A stretch of 59,481 bases of DNA from Brevundimonas sp. (GTDB lineage Bacteria; Pseudomonadota; Alphaproteobacteria; Caulobacterales; Caulobacteraceae). Every line of letters begins with the position of its first letter. The first letter of the stretch is position 1. The notes under the pieces are model-generated. The model did no database searches. It was not told the origin of the DNA and saw nothing but the letters and a program-made list of their open reading frames with translations. Shown piece after piece: positions 52,465-59,481 of the stretch. The translations under genes were made by a program, and so were the position numbers. The stretch spans positions 1 to 59,481 of the forward strand of contig NZ_JAUSOE010000097.1 in NCBI RefSeq assembly GCF_030656255.1, in the 5' to 3' direction.

Positions 52465-53031
52465 ATGCGTATCCGCAGCGTCGCCGTACTGACCCTCGCC
52501 GCCTCCGCCGCGCTCGCCGTTTCGGCGTGCGGCAGCCTCAAGCAAGGCGTCGGCCTGACCAAGGTCGTGCCGGACGAGTTCGTCACCGTCTCCACCGCCC
52601 CGCTCAGCGTGCCGCCCGAGTACGGCCTGCGCCCGCCCGCGCCGGGCCAACCGCGCCCGCAGGAACTGGCTCCTGAAAGCGCCGCGCGCCAGATCCTGCT
52701 GGGTCAGCGCCAGGCCATCACGCGCACGCCCGGCGAACAGGTCCTGGTCGCCCAGGCCGGCGCCGACCAGGCCGATCCCCTGGCCCGCTACGTCGTCGAT
52801 GACGAGTTCGGCGACATCGCCCACAAGGACGAAAGCTTCGCCAACCGCCTGATGTTCTGGCGCAAGGACGACGCATCGACCCAGGCGCCGACCGTTCGCC
52901 AGACCGCGGAAGGTCAGACGACGATCGACGCCGCGACTGAGGCTGCGCGCCTTCAGGCGCTGACCGGCGGCCAACAGGCCATCACCATCACCCCGCGTCG
53001 CAGCGGCGGCTTCAAGCTGCCCGGTCTGTAA
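52465..53031 (+). CDS. DUF3035 lipoprotein, possible BamF-type BAM accessory
   Basis: A 188-residue lipoprotein (lipobox VSAC at about residue 22). The segment VVPDEFVTVSTAPLSVPPEYGLRPP after the lipobox resembles the extended N-terminal lasso of BamC. DUF3035 proteins of alphaproteobacteria, which lack BamC, have been proposed as BAM-complex lipoprotein BamF. That link is recalled knowledge; the rest of the protein is unremarkable. It is immediately downstream of lspA. Confidence 0.65.
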   Translation: MRIRSVAVLTLAASAALAVSACGSLKQGVGLTKVVPDEFVTVSTAPLSVPPEYGLRPPAPGQPRPQELAPESAARQILLGQRQAITRTPGEQVLVAQAGADQADPLARYVVDDEFGDIAHKDESFANRLMFWRKDDASTQAPTVRQTAEGQTTIDAATEAARLQALTGGQQAITITPRRSGGFKLPGL

Positions 53032-53099
53032 GACCCCTTCGCCTCTTTTCTAAGGACGCCTGCCACGGCGTTGGTCCTCTCGCTGTCGGAATATAACTG

Positions 53100-53786
53100 A
53101 TGCGTCGCGTGCTCTCCGCCCTGGCCGCCGTCTCCATCGCGGCCTCTGTCCTGCCCGCCACCGCTCAGGCGCAGATGTCGCCAAGCGGCAGCGGTCAGCG
53201 TGATCGCGGATCCAGCGGCCAGCAGGCCGACGGGTCCGAGAATGCGCCCGCCAGCCGCGCGCCGCGCATCGCGCCCCTGCGCCGCCGCGCCAACGCCGGC
53301 CCCTGCCCCTTCGTGAAGGTGCTGTACGACGCCGCCCGCTACGTCGAACTGGAAGGCGGCCGCGCAGCCGTCTCCAACGTCGGCTATACGGGCGAGATCG
53401 AAGGCGTGTCTGCCGACTGCGAATACCGTGAAGCCGATCCGATCCGCCTGGATATGGACATTCTGTTCGAGCTGGGCCGCGGCGAACGGGCGGCGGGCGA
53501 TCAGAAGACCTATCGCTATTGGGTCGCCGTGACCGAGCGCAACAGCGCCATTCTGGCCAAGGAATATTTCGACCTGCCCGTGAATTTCGACGGTCAGCGC
53601 ACCGCCTCGATCCATGAAGAGCGGACCATCGTGATCCCGCGCGCGGGCATCGACACCAGCGGCGGTAATTTCGAGGTCCTGATCGGTTTCGACGTCACGC
53701 CGGAAATGGCCGAGTTCAACCGCTCAGGCAGCCGCTTCCGCGTCAACGCCGGCGTGCCGGCCCAAGCCTCCGCGCCGAGCCAGTAA
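53100..53786 (+). CDS. Unknown periplasmic protein
   Basis: A 228-residue protein with a Sec signal peptide (TAQAQ). The mature part has two Cys ([15 protein letters not shown] and SADCEYRE) that probably pair, and the beta-rich C-terminal region looks conserved, but no family is named. It ends in a TAATG overlap with argS, so the two may be translationally coupled. Confidence 0.7.
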   Translation: MRRVLSALAAVSIAASVLPATAQAQMSPSGSGQRDRGSSGQQADGSENAPASRAPRIAPLRRRANAGPCPFVKVLYDAARYVELEGGRAAVSNVGYTGEIEGVSADCEYREADPIRLDMDILFELGRGERAAGDQKTYRYWVAVTERNSAILAKEYFDLPVNFDGQRTASIHEERTIVIPRAGIDTSGGNFEVLIGFDVTPEMAEFNRSGSRFRVNAGVPAQASAPSQ

Positions 53787-55588
53787 TGTCTGATCTGAAG
53801 ACCGTCCTCAGCGAAGCGGTCGCCGCCGCCTTCGCCGCCGAAGGCGTGGATGCGGCCCTGGCCCGCGTCACCCCGTCGGACCGCCCCGACCTGGCCGACT
53901 TCCAGTCGAACGGCGCCCTGGCCGCCGCCAAGGCGCTGAAGGCCAATCCGCGCGAACTGGCGGGCAAGATCGCCGAGCGGCTGACCACCGATCCGCGCTT
54001 CGCCTCGGTCGAGGTGGCGGGGCCGGGCTTTATCAATCTGAAGATCGCCGACGCGACCCTGGCCGCGCGCGCCGCCGAAGTCGCCGCCGACGCCGACCAT
54101 GCCGGAGCCGCCGTCGTGGCCGAGGCCCGCAAGGTGGTCATCGACTACGGCGGTCCGAACGTGGCCAAGCCGATGCACGTCGGCCATCTGCGCAGCGCCA
54201 TCATCGGTGAGAGCCTGAAGCGGCTGTTCCGTTTCCGCGGCGACCATGTGACCGGAGACGCTCATTTCGGCGATTGGGGCTTCCAGATGGGGCTGCTGAT
54301 CGTCGCCGTCGGCGATGAGGGCAAGGCCGACGCCTTTCTGGCCGAGGGCGACGGGCCCTTCCCGTCCGACAGTCCCGTTTCGCTGGAGGACCTCGAGCGC
54401 CTCTATCCGGCCGCTGCGGCGCAGGGCAAGGAAGACCCGGCGTTCCGCGACCGCGCCCGCAAGGCGACCGCTGAACTGCAGGGCGGCCGCCCGGGCTATC
54501 GCGCCCTCTGGGCTCATTTCGTCGCCGTCAGCCGAACGGCGCTGGAACGTGAGTTCGGCGCGCTTGGCGTAACCTTCGACTTGTGGAACGGCGAGAGCGA
54601 CGCCGATCCTGTGATGGCCGAAATGATTGTCCATCTGGAGGCGACCGGCCTTCTGGTCGAGGACGACGGGGCCCGCGTGGTCCACGTCGCCCGTCCCGGC
54701 GAGACGCGGAAACGGAAACTGGCCGACGGCTCGGTGATCGAGGCCCCCAGCCCGCCGCCGCTGCTGGTGATCAGTTCGGAGGGCTCGGCCATGTACGGCA
54801 CGACCGACCTGGCGACGATCCTGGACCGGCGCAAGTCCATCGACCCCGACCTGATCCTCTATGTCGTCGACGAGCGGCAGGCCGAGCATTTCGAACAGGT
54901 GTTCCGCGCGGCCTATCTGGCCGGCTACGCCGCCGAGGGCTCGCTGGACCACCTCGGCTTCGGCACCATGAACGGGCCGGACGGCAAGCCGTTCAAGACC
55001 CGCGCGGGCGGGGTGCTCAAGTTGCATGACCTGATTACCATGGCCGTTGAGAAGGCCCGCGAACGGCTTCACGAGGCGCATCTGGGCGAGGATCTGACCG
55101 AGGCCGAGTTCGAGGCCATCGCCCACAAGGTGGCCGTGGCGGCGTTGAAATTCGCCGACCTGTCGAACAGCCGCACCACCAGCTACGTTTTCGACCTCGA
55201 CCGTTTCATGAGCTTCGAGGGCAAGACCGGTCCCTATCTGCTGTACCAGGCGGTGCGGATCAAATCCCTGCTGCGCAAGGCGGCGGACCAGGGCGCGGCG
55301 GCGGGTCCGGTGGTGATCGGCGAACCGGCGGAGCGCGATCTGGCCCTGACGCTGGACGCCTTCTCGCAGGCCGTGACCGAAGCCTACGACAAGCGGATGC
55401 CGCACCTGATCTCGGAGCACGCCTACCGGCTGGCCCAGTCGTTCTCGAAATTCTACGCCGCCTGCCCGGTGCTGGTCGCGCCGGACGAGGCGACGAAGGG
55501 TTCGCGGCTGACGCTGTCGAAGGCGGTGTTGGACCAGCTGGAGACCGCTCTGGACCTGCTGGGCATCGACACGCCGGAACGGATGTGA
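53786..55588 (+). CDS. argS: Arginyl-tRNA synthetase
   Basis: A 600-residue class I synthetase. The HIGH-type motif is [26 protein letters not shown] and [13 protein letters not shown] are typical ArgRS blocks. The C terminus has the anticodon-binding DALR domain. ATG 53786 overlaps the preceding stop by one base. Confidence 0.97.
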   Translation: MSDLKTVLSEAVAAAFAAEGVDAALARVTPSDRPDLADFQSNGALAAAKALKANPRELAGKIAERLTTDPRFASVEVAGPGFINLKIADATLAARAAEVAADADHAGAAVVAEARKVVIDYGGPNVAKPMHVGHLRSAIIGESLKRLFRFRGDHVTGDAHFGDWGFQMGLLIVAVGDEGKADAFLAEGDGPFPSDSPVSLEDLERLYPAAAAQGKEDPAFRDRARKATAELQGGRPGYRALWAHFVAVSRTALEREFGALGVTFDLWNGESDADPVMAEMIVHLEATGLLVEDDGARVVHVARPGETRKRKLADGSVIEAPSPPPLLVISSEGSAMYGTTDLATILDRRKSIDPDLILYVVDERQAEHFEQVFRAAYLAGYAAEGSLDHLGFGTMNGPDGKPFKTRAGGVLKLHDLITMAVEKARERLHEAHLGEDLTEAEFEAIAHKVAVAALKFADLSNSRTTSYVFDLDRFMSFEGKTGPYLLYQAVRIKSLLRKAADQGAAAGPVVIGEPAERDLALTLDAFSQAVTEAYDKRMPHLISEHAYRLAQSFSKFYAACPVLVAPDEATKGSRLTLSKAVLDQLETALDLLGIDTPERM

Positions 55589-55595
55589 CCCGGCC

Positions 55596-56210
55596 TCAGA
55601 CGAGGGCAAGCATCCAGTAGGTTGTCAGGTTGGCGCCGGCGTGCAGACCGTAGCCGGGCAGAATGGAGCCCCGCCCCGGCCGTTCGTTCAACCAACCCGC
55701 GAGGAGGGCCGACAAAGGCGAAGGCGATCATCGCACCGCCCAGCAGACCCCGTCCCTCGGGCAGCAGGAGGATGGGCAGATGGATGGCGGCGAACAGGAC
55801 GGCTGGCCCAGGTTGCCGGGCCAGAACCCCATCAGGCCGTAAAGCCGCCGCGCGATCAGGCCGCGAAACAGCAGCTCTTCTGCCAGGGCGGTCTTGAACA
55901 GGGCTGCGAAAGCCAGGGCGACGAGAACGGCTGCGTCGGCCGGTCCGCCGCCGGTGATGGCGTGAATCACGGTGCCGGGCCCGGCGGCCAGTTCGGCCAG
56001 TCCCGGCGTCTGAAGCAGGAACAGGGCGCCGCCGACGCCGACGGCGGCCGCGATGAGGGTGAGGCCCGGCGGTGCGCCCTTCAGGCCCAGCCACTCACGA
56101 AGACCGGCCCGGCGTCGCCCGACCAATGCCCAGGCGATCAGACAGATCAGGCTGACGACGCCAAGCTGGAGCGCCGTCCCTGTGATGGAGCCGAGAATTC
56201 GGTCGTCCAC
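55596..56210 (-). pseudogene. CPBP intramembrane metalloprotease gene with two compensating frameshifts
   Basis: The gene begins at ATG 56210 with membrane helices and the EELLFRG motif of CPBP (Abi) proteases, then loses frame near 55803. Homology continues in another frame (VLFAAIHLPILLLPEGRGLLGG), then returns to the first frame near 55712 (SALLAGWLNERPGRGSILPGYGLHAGANLTTY) to a stop at 55596. The pattern fits a one-base deletion in the gene followed about 90 bp later by a one-base insertion. In the window the first frame stops at 55728. This is either a true pseudogene or two sequencing errors. Confidence 0.75.
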
Positions 56211-56355
56211 GGTCCCCCTCCCCCGGAGCAGTATCGGTCCCAGGCTAGAACGGCATCGCTTGATGTCTTAGTTAAAGATATTTCAAGTTTGAACCGGCGC
56301 CCGGTGGACAGACGCCGGAGATTGAGGCGTCTATGGCGTGACCATGGAGCCCCTG

Positions 56356-57372
56356 ATGACCGATCTCGACAGCTATATCGCCGGCCTGCCCAAGGCGGAG
56401 CTGCATCTGCATATCGAGGGCTCGCTGGAGCCGGAGCTGATGTTCGAGCTGGCGCAGCGCAATGGCGTGGCCATTCCGTTCGACAGCGTCGAGGCGGTGC
56501 GGGCGGCCTATGACTTTTCGAACCTGCAGGACTTCCTCGACATCTATTACGCCGGGGCCAATGTGCTGATGACGCGGCGCGATTTCGAGGATCTGGCCTT
56601 CGCCTATTTCCGGCGGGCGGCGGCGGACAATGTGCGTCACGCCGAAATCTTTTTCGATCCCCAGACCCACACCGACCGGGGCGTGCCGTTCGAGGTCGTG
56701 GTCGAGGGGCTGATCGCCGGCATGAACCGGGCGAAGGCGGAGCTGGGCGTGACCTCCGGCCTGATCCTCAGCTTCCTGCGTCACCTGACCGAGGAGGAGG
56801 CCTTCGCCACACTGGAGATGGCGAAGCCGTATCTGCACCACTTCATCGGCGTCGGCCTGGACTCGTCAGAGGTCGGTCATCCGCCGTCGAAATTCGTTCG
56901 CGTCTTCGCCGCCGCCCGCGACCTGGGCCTCAAGCTCTGCGCTCATGCCGGCGAGGAGGGCCCGCCGGCCTATGTCTATGAGGCGCTCGACCTGCTGCAC
57001 ATCGATCGCATGGACCATGGCAACCGCTCGATGGAGGATGGTCGACTGGTCGAGCGGCTGGCCGACGAACGGATGACGCTGACCGTCTGTCCGCTGTCGA
57101 ACCTGAAACTCTGCGTGGTGAAGGATCTGAAGGACCACCCCGTGCCGGAGATGTTGCGGCGCGGCCTGCATGTGACCCTGAACTCCGACGACCCGGCCTA
57201 TTTTGGCGGCTATGTGAACGACAACTACCGCCAGTTGGCGCAGGCCGTGGGACTGACCCGCGAGCAGGTGACCCTGCTGGCGCGTAACAGCTTCGAAGGC
57301 TCCTTCCTGCCGGAGGCCGACAAGGCCGCGCACATCGCCGCGGTGGAGGCCTGGGCCGCCCGTTCCGCTTGA
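56356..57372 (+). CDS. Adenosine/adenine deaminase
   Basis: A 338-residue metal-dependent deaminase of the adenosine-deaminase family. AELHLHIEGSL carries the first zinc ligands, CAHAGE the next, and LTLNSDDPAYF the last. Sequence near the N terminus suggests the adenine-deaminase subgroup, but that is uncertain. ATG 56356 has GGAG six bases upstream, better placed than for ATG 56344 or GTG 56338. Confidence 0.9.
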   Translation: MTDLDSYIAGLPKAELHLHIEGSLEPELMFELAQRNGVAIPFDSVEAVRAAYDFSNLQDFLDIYYAGANVLMTRRDFEDLAFAYFRRAAADNVRHAEIFFDPQTHTDRGVPFEVVVEGLIAGMNRAKAELGVTSGLILSFLRHLTEEEAFATLEMAKPYLHHFIGVGLDSSEVGHPPSKFVRVFAAARDLGLKLCAHAGEEGPPAYVYEALDLLHIDRMDHGNRSMEDGRLVERLADERMTLTVCPLSNLKLCVVKDLKDHPVPEMLRRGLHVTLNSDDPAYFGGYVNDNYRQLAQAVGLTREQVTLLARNSFEGSFLPEADKAAHIAAVEAWAARSA

Positions 57373-57407
57373 CACCGGGCCTGAGTCGGGGCCTAGGTCG
57401 CGGCGCT

Positions 57408-57590
57408 CTCGCGGGAGAGATCGGAGCCCTTTTCGGGGGTCCGGAGCCGAAGGCGCAACCGCCCCGGAAACGCTCAGGCAAACGGACCGCGAGGACATTC
57501 GGACGCTGGAAAGTCGCTCCTTGCGGGCGCGCCGACGGAGCAAGACGCCTCAGTTTCGGGCGCCGGAATCTCTCAGGCTTCAGGACAGCG
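57408..57590 (+). promoter_or_regulatory. Tandem glycine riboswitch
   Basis: Two glycine aptamers in series. Aptamer 1 (57408-57493) has a perfect 7-bp P1 (CTCGCGG / CCGCGAG), then CCGAAGGCGCAACC and GGAAACGCTCAGGCAAACGG. Aptamer 2 (57504-57590) has a 5-bp P1 (CGCTG / CAGCG), GCCGACGGAGCAA and GGAATCTCTCAGGCTTCAGG. A 6-bp hairpin (57604-57619) lies between aptamer 2 and the gcvT ribosome-binding site (GGAAG near 57634) and is the likely expression platform. Control is expected to switch gcv on when glycine is abundant. Confidence 0.93.
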
Positions 57591-57646
57591 GGGGCGCGAG
57601 GACGGCGGAGCTTTCCGCCCTGGTACGCGACCCTGGAAGCCTGATC

Positions 57647-58768
57647 ATGACCGATGAAGCCCTCAAGACCACGCCTCTCAACGCCGCGCACCGGGCGCTG
57701 GGCGCACGCATGGTCGGCTTCGGCGGCTATGACATGCCGGTGCAGTACGAGGGCGTTCTGGCCGAGCACCGCTGGACCCGCGAACACGCCGGCCTGTTCG
57801 ACGTCTCGCACATGGGCCAGTGCAGGATCACCGGCGACGACGCCGTCGCCCAGTTCGAGCGTTTCGTCCCGGGCGACTATGCGGTCCTGAAGGCCGGCCG
57901 GCAGAAATACAGTCTCTTGCTGAACGCCGAGGGCGGGATCATGGACGACCTGATGGCGGGCCGTCCCGACCACGACGGCCTCTATGTGGTGGTCAACGCC
58001 GGCAACAAGGACGCAGACTTCGCCTTTCTCAATGCTAATCTGTCGGGCGATGCGAAACTGAAGGTGCTGGCCGACCGCGCCCTGCTGGCCGTTCAGGGCC
58101 CTGAGGCCGCCGAGGTCATGGCCGCGCATGAACCGCTGTTGGCCGAGATGGGCTTCATGGACTGCGCCCGATTGATGCTGTTCGGGTCCGACTGCTTCAT
58201 CTCCCGCTCGGGCTATACCGGCGAGGACGGCTACGAGATTTCCGTGCCGGCCGATCAGGCCGAGCGCATCTGGACGACAATCCTGAAGGACGCCCGGGTC
58301 AAGCCGATCGGCCTCGGCGCCCGAGACAGCCTGCGGCTGGAAGCCGGCCTGCCCCTGCACGGCCACGACATCGACGCCTCGACCAGCCCGGTCGAGGGCG
58401 CCCTGACCTTCGCCCTGTCGAAGTCTCGCAAGGAACGCGCGGACTTCAACGGGGCCAACCGGATCCTGAAGGAACTGGCCGAGGGTCCGTCGCGGGTCCG
58501 GGTCGGCCTCAGCGTCAAGGAAGGCGCTCCGGCCCGGGAAGGCGCCGAGATCGCCGACACGGACGGCAAGGTCATCGGGACGGTCACCTCTGGCGGCCCC
58601 TCGCCCACGCTGGGTCGTAACATCGCCATGGGCTATGTGCCCCCGCGGTTCGCCGCCCTGGGCACGGACCTGAACGTGCTCGTGCGCGGCAAGCCTGCCG
58701 CGGCCGAGGTCGTCGCCACGCCCTTCGTGGCCCAACGCTACTATCGCAAACCCAAAACCCAGGACTAG
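57647..58768 (+). CDS. gcvT: Aminomethyltransferase (T-protein) of the glycine cleavage system
   Basis: A 373-residue T-protein, which transfers the methylene group from the H-protein arm to tetrahydrofolate. [46 protein letters not shown] and NIAMGYVPP match the family. First gene of the gcvT-gcvH-gcvPA operon under the riboswitch. Confidence 0.96.
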   Translation: MTDEALKTTPLNAAHRALGARMVGFGGYDMPVQYEGVLAEHRWTREHAGLFDVSHMGQCRITGDDAVAQFERFVPGDYAVLKAGRQKYSLLLNAEGGIMDDLMAGRPDHDGLYVVVNAGNKDADFAFLNANLSGDAKLKVLADRALLAVQGPEAAEVMAAHEPLLAEMGFMDCARLMLFGSDCFISRSGYTGEDGYEISVPADQAERIWTTILKDARVKPIGLGARDSLRLEAGLPLHGHDIDASTSPVEGALTFALSKSRKERADFNGANRILKELAEGPSRVRVGLSVKEGAPAREGAEIADTDGKVIGTVTSGGPSPTLGRNIAMGYVPPRFAALGTDLNVLVRGKPAAAEVVATPFVAQRYYRKPKTQD

Positions 58769-58772
58769 GATC

Positions 58773-59135
58773 ATGCATTTCACCAGGGATCACGAGTGGG
58801 TGCGCCTCGACGGCGACGTGGCCACCGTCGGCATCACCAAACACGCGGCCAACGCCCTGGGCGACGTCGTGTTCGTCGAGACGCCCGAGGCCGGCAAGAC
58901 GCTGTCCAAGGGCGACAGTTTCGCGGTCGTCGAGAGCGTCAAGGCGGCGTCGGACGTCTACGCTCCCGTGTCGGGCGAGGTGATCGAGGGCAACGCCGCC
59001 CTCGCCTCGGCGCCCGAGACGGTCAATGCCGATCCCGAGGGCGAAGGCTGGTTCGCGAAGATCAGGGTGTCAGACCCCTCGACCGAAGGCCTGATGGACC
59101 GCGCCACCTACGACGCCTTTCTCGCCACCCTCTAA
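58773..59135 (+). CDS. gcvH: Glycine cleavage system H protein
   Basis: A 120-residue lipoyl carrier. Lipoyl-accepting Lys57 lies in [10 protein letters not shown]. It shuttles the aminomethyl arm between the P, T and L proteins. Four bases separate it from gcvT. Confidence 0.97.
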   Translation: MHFTRDHEWVRLDGDVATVGITKHAANALGDVVFVETPEAGKTLSKGDSFAVVESVKAASDVYAPVSGEVIEGNAALASAPETVNADPEGEGWFAKIRVSDPSTEGLMDRATYDAFLATL

Positions 59136-59165
59136 GCCCTTCCCTCCCGCACGGACCTCCCCGCC

Positions 59166-59481
59166 ATGCGCTACCTCCCGCTTACGCCTGACGATCGCAC
59201 GGCGATGCTCGCCGCCATCGGCGTCAAATCGATCGACGAGCTGTTCGTGGACGTCCCCGAGGCGGCGCGGCGGGACGGCTTCGTCGACCTGCCGCGGGTG
59301 GCCGGGGAACTGGAAGTCGAGCGGGCGCTTGGCGCCATGGCGGGCAGGAACGTCTCCGCGGGGACGGTTCCGTTCTTCTGCGGCGCGGGCGCCTACCGGC
59401 ACCATGTCCCGGCGACGGTGGACCATGTGATCCAGCGGTCGGAATTCCTGACCAGCTACACGCCCTACCAGCCCGAGATCG
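59166..59481 (+). CDS. gcvPA: Glycine dehydrogenase (decarboxylating) subunit 1, partial
   Basis: 105 complete codons of the P-protein N-terminal subunit ([19 protein letters not shown], then [17 protein letters not shown]), which runs off the window end. The split form (gcvPA plus gcvPB) is inferred from its start. It decarboxylates glycine with pyridoxal phosphate. Confidence 0.93.
   Translation, partial: MRYLPLTPDDRTAMLAAIGVKSIDELFVDVPEAARRDGFVDLPRVAGELEVERALGAMAGRNVSAGTVPFFCGAGAYRHHVPATVDHVIQRSEFLTSYTPYQPEI

Noticed and set aside
53594..55609. A 671-residue open frame on the minus strand across argS, and similar long antisense frames in other genes
   Set aside because: These are antisense shadows in GC-rich coding DNA; the plus-strand products have clear family motifs.

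Overview
The window looks like a stretch of chromosome from a GC-rich alphaproteobacterium of the order Caulobacterales, most likely Brevundimonas or a close relative. That is an inference from gene content: a MipZ-type division ATPase, the FliX / FlgI / CheL / FlbY flagellar set characteristic of Caulobacter-like bacteria, a one-cysteine DksA of the alphaproteobacterial type, a glutamyl-tRNA synthetase of the second type, and GANTC (CcrM-type) sites upstream of mipZ. Most of the window is core chromosome. I see no prophage, insertion sequence, CRISPR array, rRNA or tRNA gene.

Layout. 0.1-7.3 kb: a minus-strand SPOR lipoprotein, mipZ and a J-domain membrane protein, then panC, an unknown lipoprotein, a LOG-family hydrolase, a small secreted protein, gltX and a VapBC toxin-antitoxin pair. 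7.3-12.1 kb: dksA and a flagellar locus (fliX divergent from flgI-cheL-flbY behind a good sigma-54 promoter), then an EAL phosphodiesterase-like gene behind a terminator. 12.2-23.6 kb: SulP transporter, M19 dipeptidase, hemF, a YeiE/YeiH regulator-exporter pair, a class I glutamine amidotransferase, rlmJ, topoisomerase IB, and an AraC regulator with a short-chain dehydrogenase behind a 21-bp-spaced direct repeat. 23.8-40 kb: cysS divergent from folE, an orphan exbD, gamma-glutamyltransferase ending in a 15-bp tandem repeat, then a long run of mostly plus-strand metabolic, membrane and unknown genes (ubiD, M14 peptidase, MAPEG, pmbA, cysQ, DUF4170).

40-45.5 kb is a tightly overlapping lipid A / LPS-core operon: MsbA-like ABC transporter, DUF374 acyltransferase, waaA and lpxK. 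The ABC transporter carries Tyr in place of the Walker B Asp. 45.5-59.5 kb: amidohydrolase, L,D-transpeptidase-like protein, a ParE/antitoxin pair beside purD, xseA, lspA, a DUF3035 (BamF-like) lipoprotein, argS, a CPBP protease gene with two compensating frameshifts, an adenosine/adenine deaminase, and the glycine cleavage operon gcvT-gcvH-gcvPA behind a tandem glycine riboswitch. The last gene runs off the end of the window.

No convincing undescribed multi-gene system stands out. The best leads are regulatory or single-gene oddities: the Walker B substitution, the stop-codon tandem repeat, the AraC-type repeat, the flagellar promoter architecture, a structured intergenic element at 16.4 kb and the frameshifted CPBP gene. 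All product names come from reading the translated sequence against remembered family motifs; no database search was run.
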